Positions 26,319-33,979 of a stretch of DNA of 64,000 nt are shown in pieces. The position numbers and the translations under genes are program-made. The DNA is from Oscillospiraceae bacterium (lineage in GTDB: Bacteria > Bacillota > Clostridia > Oscillospirales > Ruminococcaceae), in contig CABIZB010000007.1 in NCBI GenBank assembly GCA_902363145.1, forward strand, positions 1 through 64,000, read 5' to 3'. Each line of letters opens with the position of its first letter. The stretch's first letter is position 1. The notes under the pieces were generated by a model that saw only the letters and a list, made by a program, of their open reading frames with translations, was not told the DNA's origin and searched no databases.

Positions 26319-27962
26319 TTAGTCAAGAGGATAATTCTGAAGGTCGGGCAGCTCATCAAGAGTAAGAACTCTTTCGTGGTTGTATGCCTTTGTGAGCAGC
26401 TCGACTGTGGTGTATTCATCGTTGATAACAACGCCCAGCTTCATGGTAAAAGGATCGCTCCAAGTGCCCCAGAAAAGCCATCTTGCATTGTCGTTGAACA
26501 CCTTGTCGGGATCCATTACGCAGCCGTTTTCGGTGAGGGCGATAAGCTTGGTCTTGGTTCCGTAGTTTGTTGCCATATCGTCAAAACGTCCGCTCTGGGA
26601 GGAGTCAACGTGGTTGCCTGCGTAGATATCCCAGCCGTTGATATCAACGGTCTCATCACCGGGGTACCATGCAGGGTCCTGACCGTTCCATACCCAGATA
26701 AGGTTTGTAAGGTTATGCTCGTTGGTCATCTTGTCGTACATTACGTTCCAGAGCTTCTTGTAGCTTTCAGGCTCGCAGTTGCCCCACCAGAACCAGCCGC
26801 CTGCCGCCTCGTGGAGAGGTCTCCAGAGAACGGGAACGCCTGCGTCACGGAGACGTGCCAGCTCGTTTGCCATGTTGTCGATATCGTCCATAAGCAGCTG
26901 ATATGCAGCGTCGTCCTCGCCGTTCATTATCTTGTCAAGGTCAAGCTTGGAGCCTTCCTTGTAGAAAGAGCTGTACCAGGGCTGATCGCCTGCATTTACG
27001 GCATAGTCCTCGGGAGTGGTCCAGTGCCAGCAGAGCTGAACTATTCCGCCTGCATTCTTGTACCAGTCGTATGCGTATTCAACGGTCTTTGACTCAGCGC
27101 CGTGAGCCTTGCTGCCAAGGCTGTAGTTGCCCATATCAAGTCCCAGAACTGCAAAGGTCTTGCCTGTCTTTGCGGTTATCTTTTCATACTCGGAGGAAGC
27201 ACGGCCCTCATCGGCATACTGTCCCGCAAGGGAATATTTGCCGTAGATATCGCAGAGAAACTTGTAAAGTCTCTTTGTATTTTCATCGGCATTGGGATTT
27301 ACAAGAGTGGGTTCAACCTTGTATGTATCCTCGGTAATGGGAGTTGCCGCAGCGGTAAGGATAAGGCAGTCGATATCCACATATCCCCAGCTGGGGGTAA
27401 TGGTTATCTCATGAGTACCCTTGTCAAGATAGATGTAGCTCAGAAGTGTGTCGCCGAACTCAGCAGGGGAATTGGTAGTGATATCGCCCACCTTCATGCC
27501 GTCAACGAGAACGTTGTTTACTCTGCCCTCGCTGCCCATGGTAAGGAAGTTCATATCATAAAATCCGCTGTACTCGATATCGGCAGTCATGGTGAGAGCA
27601 TCGCCCTCAACGTTTACGCCATTGACGTACGCACCGCCAGATGCGTCGGGGAAGTCATTTGCCTTGGCATTTCCCTCCAGCTTTCCGCTCTCAGCCTCAA
27701 CGGTCAGAGAGAAGTCAGCAGGAACGTCCGACTTGGTAAGAGGATAGTCGGAAAGGTCAAGGTTAGTGTTATATTCCGTTCTTATCTCGCCGAAAACAGC
27801 CTTTATGCCATCGTCGTTTGAGGCTGCATCGGACACGGAAACTGCCGATGTTTCAGCCGCACTTTCGCTGTCCTCACCGTTCTGCGCATCGCCGCAGGCT
27901 GCAAGAGAGCAGCACATTGCCGCTGCGGATATGAGCGCAATAGTCTTTTTAAGCTTGGTCAT
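26319..27962 (-). CDS. GH26 beta-mannanase lipoprotein with N-terminal CBM
   Basis: The 547-residue enzyme should cleave beta-1,4-mannans at the cell surface. A lipoprotein signal (CSLAACGDA, Cys at residue 23) is followed by an acidic Ser/Ala linker and a carbohydrate-binding module of the CBM6/35 kind (about 85-205, FSLTVEAESGKLEG). The GH26 barrel (about 225-547) has the acid/base glutamate E385 in RPLHEAAGGWFWWG and the nucleophile E478 in ALTENG. Mannan attack fits a fibre-degrading lifestyle. A related GH26 beta-1,3-xylanase activity cannot be excluded. Confidence 0.9.
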   Translation of the reverse strand: MTKLKKTIALISAAAMCCSLAACGDAQNGEDSESAAETSAVSVSDAASNDDGIKAVFGEIRTEYNTNLDLSDYPLTKSDVPADFSLTVEAESGKLEGNAKANDFPDASGGAYVNGVNVEGDALTMTADIEYSGFYDMNFLTMGSEGRVNNVLVDGMKVGDITTNSPAEFGDTLLSYIYLDKGTHEITITPSWGYVDIDCLILTAAATPITEDTYKVEPTLVNPNADENTKRLYKFLCDIYGKYSLAGQYADEGRASSEYEKITAKTGKTFAVLGLDMGNYSLGSKAHGAESKTVEYAYDWYKNAGGIVQLCWHWTTPEDYAVNAGDQPWYSSFYKEGSKLDLDKIMNGEDDAAYQLLMDDIDNMANELARLRDAGVPVLWRPLHEAAGGWFWWGNCEPESYKKLWNVMYDKMTNEHNLTNLIWVWNGQDPAWYPGDETVDINGWDIYAGNHVDSSQSGRFDDMATNYGTKTKLIALTENGCVMDPDKVFNDNARWLFWGTWSDPFTMKLGVVINDEYTTVELLTKAYNHERVLTLDELPDLQNYPLD

Positions 27963-27965
27963 ATT

Positions 27966-29123
27966 TTATTTCCTTTCAAAAACGATTTTTCCGTTTATCA
28001 TAGTCATGCAAACGTTAGTCATTATCTCAAACGGGTCGCCGTCCAGCAGAATAAGGTCAGCGTCCTTGCCAACGGTAACAGAGCCTGTTCTGTCAGCAAA
28101 TCCGCCCAGCTCTGCAGCGGTTATGGTCAGCCCTTTGAGAGCCTCATTTTTAGGCATACCGTACTTGCAGCAGTAAGCCGCACCTGCGGTAAGGAAGTTG
28201 ATGGGCGTTTCGGGGTGATCGGTGCAGATGGCGGTCTTTACCCCGGCAGCGCACAATTTTCCTGCATTTTCAAGGCTTGCATGGGCAAGCTCGGGCTTTC
28301 CACGGTCGCAGATGATAGGCCCCACCACAGCCTCCGCATGAGCTTCGCCCAGCAGGTCGGCTATAAGATGCCCCTCGGTGCAGTGAATGAGCAGCGGCTT
28401 CAAGCCGAACTCCTTGCATATCCTGAGAGCGGTCATGATATCGTCTGCACGGTGGCAGTGGATATGCGCCTTGACTTCTCCCTTTAATAATGGTATAAGA
28501 GCTTCGCACTTGATATCATAATCGGGCAGATCCTCAGGCTCCTCTGCACGCTCGGTGAGCACCATATATCTGCGTGCCTTTTCCAGCGCCTCACGGATAA
28601 GAGCGGCTGTTGCCATTCTTGTCTGGGGAGCGTCGTCACGCTCGGTGTAATAGGACTTGGGGTTCTCACCCAGAGCAAATTTTATGCCCACTGTGCCTAT
28701 GAGCGCTTCATCAAGGCACCTTGCGGCAGTTTTGAGCGCAACCATATCTCCGCCTACGGGATTAAGGGAGCCAACGCCTGTTACAACGCTTGTAACGCCT
28801 GCGCTGACCGCATCGGCAAAATAGCCGTCCATGAAATTAAGCCCATCAACAGCTCTCAGCTGGGGCATAACAGGGTCGCTGCCCTCGTTTACGTCAATGC
28901 CCTCTTCCCCTGCGCCGTCGCCGATAAAGCCCATATGGGTGTGGATATCAATAAATCCGGGCATAAGGAGCTTTCCCTCTGCGTCGATATCGGACTTTCT
29001 GACGTGCTGCGGCATACCCTTGCCTACTTCGGCGATCTTGCCGTTTTCCACAAGAACATATCCGCAGCCGATCTCGTCCCCGTCCATGGGGAGAATACGG
29101 GCGTTATAAATATACATACTCAT
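27966..29123 (-). CDS. Amidohydrolase-superfamily metal-dependent hydrolase
   Basis: The 385-residue protein belongs to the imidazolonepropionase/dihydroorotase-like amidohydrolases. Visible metal-site elements are IDIHTHMG (His-x-His, near residue 65), GIKFALGEN (possible bridging Lys), AHIHCH (His), LLIHCTEGH (His) and AICTDHPETP (Asp). The C-terminal GSVTVGKDADLILLDGDPFE and INGKIVF close the composite beta-sandwich. The substrate is unknown. The start at 29123 is chosen because its ATG overlaps by one base the stop of the small membrane-protein gene upstream (TGATG), implying coupled translation. GH26 follows 4 bases after its stop. Confidence 0.85.
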   Translation of the reverse strand: MSMYIYNARILPMDGDEIGCGYVLVENGKIAEVGKGMPQHVRKSDIDAEGKLLMPGFIDIHTHMGFIGDGAGEEGIDVNEGSDPVMPQLRAVDGLNFMDGYFADAVSAGVTSVVTGVGSLNPVGGDMVALKTAARCLDEALIGTVGIKFALGENPKSYYTERDDAPQTRMATAALIREALEKARRYMVLTERAEEPEDLPDYDIKCEALIPLLKGEVKAHIHCHRADDIMTALRICKEFGLKPLLIHCTEGHLIADLLGEAHAEAVVGPIICDRGKPELAHASLENAGKLCAAGVKTAICTDHPETPINFLTAGAAYCCKYGMPKNEALKGLTITAAELGGFADRTGSVTVGKDADLILLDGDPFEIMTNVCMTMINGKIVFERK

Positions 29124-29302
29124 CAGCTCAGTCCGCACTCGTCATAATCCTTCCAGCGCTCGTTGTAATTCCTGTTGCTTATCATTCTGTAAGCAATATA
29201 TCCTGCGGAAACAAGGAACAGGAACAGAGCAGCCACCACAGGAGCGGCAGTGCGTATCATTATACGGGCATTATCAAGTCTGGGATCCTTTTTCTTATCC
29301 AT
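29123..29302 (-). CDS. Small membrane protein coupled to the amidohydrolase
   Basis: This 59-residue protein begins MDKKKDPRLD and has one long hydrophobic stretch (about residues 19-36, AAPVVAALFLFLVSAGYI) and a charged, aromatic C-terminus (NYNERWKDYDECGLS). AAGGAGA precedes the ATG by a suitable distance. Its TGA shares a base with the ATG of the amidohydrolase. With GH26 after that, the three genes form a tight minus-strand operon. Function is unknown; it could tether or assist the partner proteins at the membrane. Confidence 0.7.
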   Translation of the reverse strand: MDKKKDPRLDNARIMIRTAAPVVAALFLFLVSAGYIAYRMISNRNYNERWKDYDECGLS

Positions 29303-29784
29303 AATGAAGTCTCCTTATATTTATATTGTAATAGTATATCTGCGGGTGTCATACCTGCGGGTATGCAAAATGCAGCAATACATCATGATACTATTATATA
29401 CTGTTGCGGAATTTTTTTCAAGTAAATATGCTGATTTTTTTGCTCAGAAGCCCTTACAGAGCCATATAGAGCCAAAATCAGCATATTGCACAAAAACTTA
29501 TTTATCATCTGGCGCATTTGTGCGTTTTGTTGAATATCAGTCGCAGATACGGTATATAAACATGCACAAAGCGATTAACAAATGTGATATTGTTTACTAA
29601 AGTACCCTTATACTTGGCGTATTATAGCCTTTTTGAAATGCAAATTCTTTGATTTATGATAAATGCCCAAAAAATCGGGTCAAATGTTCATGTTACAACA
29701 AAGGAAGCCTGAAAAATCGAGGTTTGTGTGAATATTTTCTACAATTATTAAGCAAACTGCACAAATCTGCGCTTTGATTTTACT
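29303..29784. other. AT-rich intergenic region, no gene seen
   Basis: Between the divergent small-membrane-protein and 3D-domain genes I see no convincing coding frame, RNA gene or repeat. The left part should hold the promoter for the minus-strand operon. Confidence 0.5.
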
Positions 29785-29813
29785 TTGACACTTTCAAGAA
29801 ATTACGCTATAAT
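29785..29813 (+). promoter_or_regulatory. Promoter of the 3D-domain protein gene
   Basis: Consensus-like TTGACA (29785-29790) and TATAAT (29808-29813) with a 17-base spacer. Confidence 0.85.
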
Positions 29814-29819
29814 TACAAG

Positions 29820-30003
29820 TGTAATTGGTTTTGTAACCGTTTTGAAACTTTTTGAAAGTATGATATGTTTAATCAGTTGGGAAATTCCGTGCAGTCAGTC
29901 CAGCGGATAGAGAGTTTTAAACTTTCTGTAAAGTCCGACTTGAAATCTCACAAAGGTGGTAATCTTCGGCGCCCGGCAAGCGCCAGTATTAAGGAGCTTT
30001 TTT
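29820..30003 (+). promoter_or_regulatory. Long structured leader of the 3D-domain gene
   Basis: The transcript should begin near 29820, leaving about 180 untranslated bases with several dyads (GAGAGTTT/AAACTTTC near 29910-29927; GGCGC/GCGCC just before the AAGGAGC ribosome-binding site). I looked for ydaO (c-di-AMP), c-di-GMP, cobalamin and ykoK-type motifs and did not find them. Confidence 0.45.
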
Positions 30004-31062
30004 ATGAACGATAATTCTAAGATAACAGCGGAAGGACAGACAAAGATAAGATCTTCCGTAAAGAAATATATAGCAGCAGGCATGACCGCAGCAGTATTTG
30101 CACTCTGCACCGTTATCGGCGCAGCAGGAGCAGGCGAGCCTGAGACCGTTGATTTTGAAACAGATATTATCCCCACTGAAACAGTTGCAGCTCAGACTGA
30201 GATCGCTGACGAGCCTGCTGAGGATATTGAGGTTTCCGAGACACTTACCGCTCAGGTAGCGGCTTTCCCCTCGGAAAAGAATATTAGCACAGATGAAGAT
30301 GCAGTAAGCACATCGGCAGATGAATCTACCGAAATTACTTCCGGTGAAGTTGATTCTGACATAGCAGAGACCGAGGCAGTTACCACTTCCGAAGAAACTG
30401 CTGACACAGATTCCGATGATCTTGATGAAGAGATATTTGATGATGAGGACTCGGAAGCTCCCACAGGCTCTTTTGTTTCCACAGAGGGCGCAAAGGCAAG
30501 CGTTCCGGCAGTTTCCGCAAAGTCAAGCCCCAAGTCCCATAAGGCTGACAAGGCAGAGGTAAAGATAGTAGTTCCCGAGATGTCCTCCGAAGCTCCTATC
30601 CAGCCCGAAACCGAAGCTGTTACAACAGTTTCCGAAGATATCGCAGTTTCCGAAGATATCGCAGTTACAGAGGAAGCCTTTGCAGATGCTCCCGCAGCAG
30701 TAAATGCAGTTTCCAGATTTGAAGTTCCCGACTGGCTCACACTGGACGAAAACGGTGTTCCCACTGAATATGTTGATACTATCAGCGGAAAGTCCTGCGC
30801 ATACACCGCAGACCCCGGAGCGCTTATGTCCACAGGCAAGGCAGTTTTCCAGGGCTATGTGGCAGTTGACCCCAACATTATCCCCTACGGCTCCGAGCTT
30901 TACATAGTTGCGGACGACGGCGAGGTTTACGGCTACGCCATCGCAGCAGACACAGGCTATTCCGTAAGACAGGGTCACATAGTCGTTGACCTATTCATGG
31001 ACGAGTACAACGACTGCATTCAGTGGGGCGCAAAGAACGTTACCATTTATGTTCTCAAGTAA
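30004..31062 (+). CDS. Secreted protein with C-terminal 3D domain
   Basis: The 352-residue protein starts at MNDNSKITAE (AAGGAGC precedes it). It has a membrane-spanning signal (about residues 24-44, AAGMTAAVFALCTVIGAAGAG) and a 190-residue acidic, Thr/Ser/Glu-rich linker. The C-terminal 3D domain (about 265-352) contains KSCAYTADPGALMSTGK and the aspartates of AADTGYSVRQG and VVDLFMDE. The 3D domain is the double-psi barrel shared with RpfB and Clostridial lytic proteins and is thought to act on peptidoglycan. The linker holds a small in-frame duplication (SEDIAV twice). Confidence 0.85.
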   Translation: MNDNSKITAEGQTKIRSSVKKYIAAGMTAAVFALCTVIGAAGAGEPETVDFETDIIPTETVAAQTEIADEPAEDIEVSETLTAQVAAFPSEKNISTDEDAVSTSADESTEITSGEVDSDIAETEAVTTSEETADTDSDDLDEEIFDDEDSEAPTGSFVSTEGAKASVPAVSAKSSPKSHKADKAEVKIVVPEMSSEAPIQPETEAVTTVSEDIAVSEDIAVTEEAFADAPAAVNAVSRFEVPDWLTLDENGVPTEYVDTISGKSCAYTADPGALMSTGKAVFQGYVAVDPNIIPYGSELYIVADDGEVYGYAIAADTGYSVRQGHIVVDLFMDEYNDCIQWGAKNVTIYVLK

Positions 31063-31068
31063 AAATAC

Positions 31069-31100
31069 ATACCGCATTCCGCAAGGTCTGCGGTATTTTT
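31069..31100 (+). terminator. Terminator of the 3D-domain gene
   Basis: Arms ATACCGCA (31069-31076) and TGCGGTAT (31089-31096) followed by a T run. Confidence 0.85.
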
Positions 31101-31276
31101 ATAGAAGATAAATATACTTATAGTATTATTGTAAGCATATTATACTAAATTATAATTTGTATAATTAAAAAATCTCAATACATATAGTATATTATACAAA
31201 CAATTATATATTGCATCTTTTATCCGATTTGTATATTAAGATTTATCCGCATATATGGTATTGTGCAAAACAAACA
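31101..31276. other. Very AT-rich intergenic stretch
   Basis: About 175 bases of very AT-rich sequence upstream of fliA with many short TATA-like repeats; no gene or recognised RNA is seen. Confidence 0.5.
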
Positions 31277-31292
31277 ATTTAAACGTTTAAAT
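31277..31292. promoter_or_regulatory. LacI-family-type operator palindrome upstream of fliA
   Basis: ATTTAAACGTTTAAAT is a perfect 16-bp palindrome sharing the TTAAACGTTTAA core with the glgP-upstream site at 7408-7423. It lies about 60 bp upstream of the fliA -10 element. Confidence 0.55.
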
Positions 31293-31329
31293 ATCTAAAT
31301 CCAACGCCTGCCCTTTTCCCAAAAGCCTG

Positions 31330-31358
31330 TAGAAATATTTTAAAAGTTATGCTATAAT
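31330..31358 (+). promoter_or_regulatory. fliA promoter candidate
   Basis: A TATAAT at 31353-31358 lies 35 bases before the fliA start; the matching -35 (TAGAAA region near 31330) is poor, which would fit activator-dependent expression. Confidence 0.5.
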
Positions 31359-31393
31359 GTTTTATATAGGTATTTCGGGAATGGAGGGATAAT

Positions 31394-32143
31394 ATGCGTA
31401 CAGACGATATGTCGGAGCTTTTCTGCACCTATCGCCGCACAGGTGACAAGGCAGTGCGCAACGAAATTGTTATGCAAAGTATGCACATTGTGCGGTATGC
31501 AGTTATCTCCACCAGAAATATGTTCCTGCGCTTCACGGACGAGGATGATATATCAAATGAAGCGGTGCTGGCGCTCATATCCGCCGCCGAGTCATTTGTG
31601 CCCGAAAAGAATGTTCGGTTTGAGACCTATGCCTCCATCAAGGTGAGGGGGGCTATAATAGACTATATCCGCCGCATGGACAGCGTGCCCAGAGGGGTGC
31701 GCCGCTTTGCAAAGGAATATGACAATGCCTTTTCCCTGCTCTACGCTCAGCTTGACCGTGAGCCTACAAGGGAAGAACTGGCGCATCATATGGGAATGAC
31801 AGTGGAAAAGCTGGACAGCTATGCGCTGAAGGCTGCCGCCTCCCATACACTTTCCTTTGAAGAGCTGCTGTTCAGCGGCTTTGAAGCTCCGAATGACCAA
31901 AAGGACGGTTTCAGCGAGGCCGAACGCCGACTTATGCTGGAGGAGCGCAGAAAGCTCCTTGCTCAGGCAATAGAACAGCTGAGCGACAAGGAGCGGACAG
32001 TCATAACACTTTATTATTACGAAAAACTGAGGTACTCGGAAATAGCGGACGTGCTTAAAATATCGGAATCAAGAGTCTGTCAGATACATTCAAAGGCTGT
32101 TGAAAAGCTGAGAAAAAGTATGGCGGAATATCTGGAGCAATAA
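31394..32143 (+). CDS. fliA: FliA/WhiG-type sigma factor (sigma-28)
   Basis: The 249-residue protein has sigma region 2 (about 30-95, DEDDISNEAVLALISAAESF and FETYASIKVRGAIIDYIRRMDSVPR, the hallmark of the FliA/WhiG branch), region 3 (about 120-150, LDREPTREELAHHMGM) and region 4 (about 195-245, LSDKERTVITLYYYEKLRYSEIADVLKISESRVCQIHSKAVEKLR). In motile bacteria it transcribes flagellar and chemotaxis genes. cheD follows 32 bases downstream, reproducing the cheD-sigD neighbourhood of Bacillus, though no other flagellar gene is in the window. A GGAGG-type site precedes the ATG. Confidence 0.92.
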   Translation: MRTDDMSELFCTYRRTGDKAVRNEIVMQSMHIVRYAVISTRNMFLRFTDEDDISNEAVLALISAAESFVPEKNVRFETYASIKVRGAIIDYIRRMDSVPRGVRRFAKEYDNAFSLLYAQLDREPTREELAHHMGMTVEKLDSYALKAAASHTLSFEELLFSGFEAPNDQKDGFSEAERRLMLEERRKLLAQAIEQLSDKERTVITLYYYEKLRYSEIADVLKISESRVCQIHSKAVEKLRKSMAEYLEQ

Positions 32144-32175
32144 CAAAACTTATAACACAAAAGGTGGTGCAGGTA

Positions 32176-32649
32176 ATGGTCAACGTTGGCATAGCAGATC
32201 TGAATGTGGTGAAATATCCCGATGTGCTGGCTACCTATGCCCTTGGCTCCTGCGTTGGCATCTGCCTTTATGACCACAAGGCGAAAATTGCGGGAATGGC
32301 CCACATAATGCTCCCCAGCAGCGCCGAGTCTCAGACGGGAAATGACAATATGCGCCGATATGCCGACACGGGCGTTGCGGAGCTTATCAGGAAAATGTGC
32401 AGCTACGGGGCAAAAAAGCGCCGCATCACCGCAAAAATAGCAGGCGGGGCGCAGATGTTCAGCGGCGACTCAGATGTTTTCAGCGTCGGCGAACGGAATG
32501 TTGCGGCAGTAAAGCAGGCGCTCCAAAGCAGCAAGATACCCATTGTGGCAGAGCAGACGGGTCTTGACTTCGGACGGACGGTCTTTTTCTACTCCGAGGA
32601 CGGCACTATGGAAGTAAGAGCGCCCTCCCGCCCTGCAATAAAGGTTTGA
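32176..32649 (+). CDS. cheD: Chemoreceptor glutamine deamidase CheD
   Basis: CheD deamidates glutamines of methyl-accepting chemotaxis proteins and, in Firmicutes, partners CheC. The 157-residue protein keeps the catalytic set known from Thermotoga CheD: Thr20, Cys26 in LGSCVG and His43 in AHIMLPSS; the AKIAGGAQMF segment is also typical. ATG 32176 is preferred to upstream GTG codons because AAGGTGGTG acts as ribosome-binding site. It follows fliA in an apparent operon and is followed 15 bases later by an AraC-type regulator. Confidence 0.93.
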   Translation: MVNVGIADLNVVKYPDVLATYALGSCVGICLYDHKAKIAGMAHIMLPSSAESQTGNDNMRRYADTGVAELIRKMCSYGAKKRRITAKIAGGAQMFSGDSDVFSVGERNVAAVKQALQSSKIPIVAEQTGLDFGRTVFFYSEDGTMEVRAPSRPAIKV

Positions 32650-32664
32650 CAAGGGGGCATTTGA

Positions 32665-33447
32665 ATGAAAATAGGCTCCATAGGATATAACTATTCCCAC
32701 AGCGATAACTTTGTCATGGACCGCCCCGGCGGAAACGGCTGTCGGCTATTTCTGCTCATCAAGGAGCCGTCCATTTTCATCATAGACGGCACCGAGCACA
32801 AGGTCAAGGAAAATTCCTTTGTAATGTTTTCCCCTGCCGTGCCGTGCAGATATTACGGTCAGGGCAGCGTTTACACCGATGACTGGATATATTTCGATTT
32901 TGAAGAGGGGGACGAGGAGCGCTTTTCGGAGCTTGGCATTGTCCCCGACAAAATATTCTACCTTGGAAATATTGAGGAGCTGTCTCAGCTTGTGCGGCTG
33001 ATGGCATATGAGCATTACTCCCACGAGCCGTATCACGAGGAGATAGAACGCAGATTTACGGAAATATTCCTGCTGAAGCTTGGCAGGCTCATAAGCACCT
33101 CCAACCGCCACTCACAGATATATGCGGACAAGAGCAGCAGCTTTATCCGCCTGAGAAGCCGCCTTTACTCCATGCCCGACATTGCCGACGACGTGGATAA
33201 AATGGCTGCGGAGATGAACATGAGCCGCTCGGGCTTCCAGCACGCCTACAAGAAGATATTCGGCGTGGGCGTAAAGCAGGACATAATAAACGGCAGGCTG
33301 GAGCTGGCAAAGCGCCTGCTCATATCCACCACCCTCAGCGTAAAGGAAATAGCCGAGCGGTGCGGATATTCCAGCGAATACAGCTTTATGCGCCAGTTCA
33401 AGGAGCGCTGCGGTCAGACTCCCACTCAGTTCAGGAGCTGTCTGTGA
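32665..33447 (+). CDS. AraC-family transcriptional regulator
   Basis: The 260-residue protein has an N-terminal cupin-like sensor (about residues 20-150; IIDGTEHKVKENSFVMFSPAVPC) and a C-terminal pair of helix-turn-helix motifs (MAAEMNMSRSGFQHAYKKIFG; LSVKEIAERCGYSSEYSFMRQFKERCGQTPTQFR). It starts 15 bases after cheD, preceded by AAGGGGG, so it probably shares the fliA-cheD transcript. Ligand and targets are unknown. Confidence 0.88.
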   Translation: MKIGSIGYNYSHSDNFVMDRPGGNGCRLFLLIKEPSIFIIDGTEHKVKENSFVMFSPAVPCRYYGQGSVYTDDWIYFDFEEGDEERFSELGIVPDKIFYLGNIEELSQLVRLMAYEHYSHEPYHEEIERRFTEIFLLKLGRLISTSNRHSQIYADKSSSFIRLRSRLYSMPDIADDVDKMAAEMNMSRSGFQHAYKKIFGVGVKQDIINGRLELAKRLLISTTLSVKEIAERCGYSSEYSFMRQFKERCGQTPTQFRSCL

Positions 33448-33507
33448 CGTTTTGTTGGCAGATCCCGCATTTTGCGGTAAAAAATTCACACCGACCCATT
33501 TTTCGCC

Positions 33508-33536
33508 TTGACAGAACAACCATTATTGGGTATAAT
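33508..33536 (+). promoter_or_regulatory. tRNA-Arg promoter
   Basis: TTGACA (33508-33513), 17-base spacer, TATAAT (33531-33536), 13 bases before the tRNA. Confidence 0.9.
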
Positions 33537-33549
33537 AATATATGGTTTC

Positions 33550-33626
33550 CTGTCCGTAGCTCAACTGGATAGAGCGTCAGACTCCGACTCTGAAGGCTGT
33601 GGGTTCGACCCCCGTCGGGCAGACCA
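33550..33626 (+). tRNA. tRNA-Arg (anticodon CCG)
   Basis: A full cloverleaf is seen: acceptor CTGTCCG/CGGGCAG, D-stem GCTC/GAGC, anticodon stem TCAGA/TCTGA around loop CTCCGAC (anticodon CCG, decoding CGG), and T-arm with TTCGA. Discriminator A and an encoded CCA end follow at 33623-33626. Confidence 0.95.
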
Positions 33627-33632
33627 CGTATT

Positions 33633-33669
33633 ATAGCCGTTTGCGAGCATTCGCAGGCGGCTATTTTTT
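33633..33669 (+). terminator. Terminator of tRNA-Arg
   Basis: Arms ATAGCCG (33633-33639) and CGGCTAT (33658-33664) with an inner TGCGA/TCGCA stem, then a T run. Confidence 0.85.
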
Positions 33670-33806
33670 ATCAGCGTACAACATTTGTACAACAATATGC
33701 TGCATTTTACGGTTTGGGTGTTATCATTTCAATAGCTTATCATCTGCAATATACCCGCCCAATGCTGTATCTGATAATTGTAATATCGTCTCTTGCCGCT
33801 TATTGG

Positions 33807-33835
33807 TTGAAATCTCAGAACAGGCATAGTATAAT
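33807..33835 (+). promoter_or_regulatory. Promoter of the efflux-gene leader
   Basis: TTGAAA (33807-33812), 17-base spacer, TATAAT (33830-33835), followed by the leader-peptide ribosome-binding site at 33851-33858. Confidence 0.85.
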
Positions 33836-33864
33836 AAATGTAACCATATAAAGGGGGGATAACA

Positions 33865-33903
33865 ATGATGCTTTGTATTTACACAGCTCCATGCAAGGAA
33901 TGA
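33865..33903 (+). CDS. Leader peptide of the efflux gene (12 residues)
   Basis: The short frame MMLCIYTAPCKE ends in TGA and has an exceptionally strong ribosome-binding site, AAAGGGGGG, 6 bases before its first ATG. It begins about 23 bases after the expected transcription start, and its last codons overlap the 5' arm of two alternative hairpins upstream of the MFS gene. This is the layout of drug-inducible attenuators such as those of erm and mef genes. The peptide itself matches none that I know. Confidence 0.65.
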   Translation: MMLCIYTAPCKE

Positions 33904-33975
33904 CGAATTGCATGGAGGAATGATCCGCCGTCATGCCTTGCATCTGACTGAAATAAATCAGAAAAAGGAGCAAGG
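33887..33975 (+). promoter_or_regulatory. Attenuator: mutually exclusive hairpins before the MFS gene
   Basis: Segment 33887-33896 (CTCCATGCAA) pairs perfectly with 33908-33917 (TTGCATGGAG). The overlapping segment 33891-33905 can instead pair with 33929-33943 at 14 of 15 positions. If the first hairpin forms, CCTTGC (33936-33941) is free to pair with GCAAGG (33970-33975), which overlaps the end of the MFS ribosome-binding site AAGGAG. Ribosome position on the leader peptide should decide among these folds. Confidence 0.65.
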
Positions 33976-33979
33976 TAAT

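Noticed and set aside
29820..30003. c-di-AMP (ydaO) riboswitch upstream of the 3D-domain gene
   Set aside because: The gene type suggested it, but the conserved ydaO motifs are not present in the leader.
33920..33979. Upstream in-frame start for the MFS transporter
   Set aside because: GGAGG lies only one base from ATG 33920, too close, and the added residues are polar and not membrane-like; the start at 33980 has a well-spaced site.
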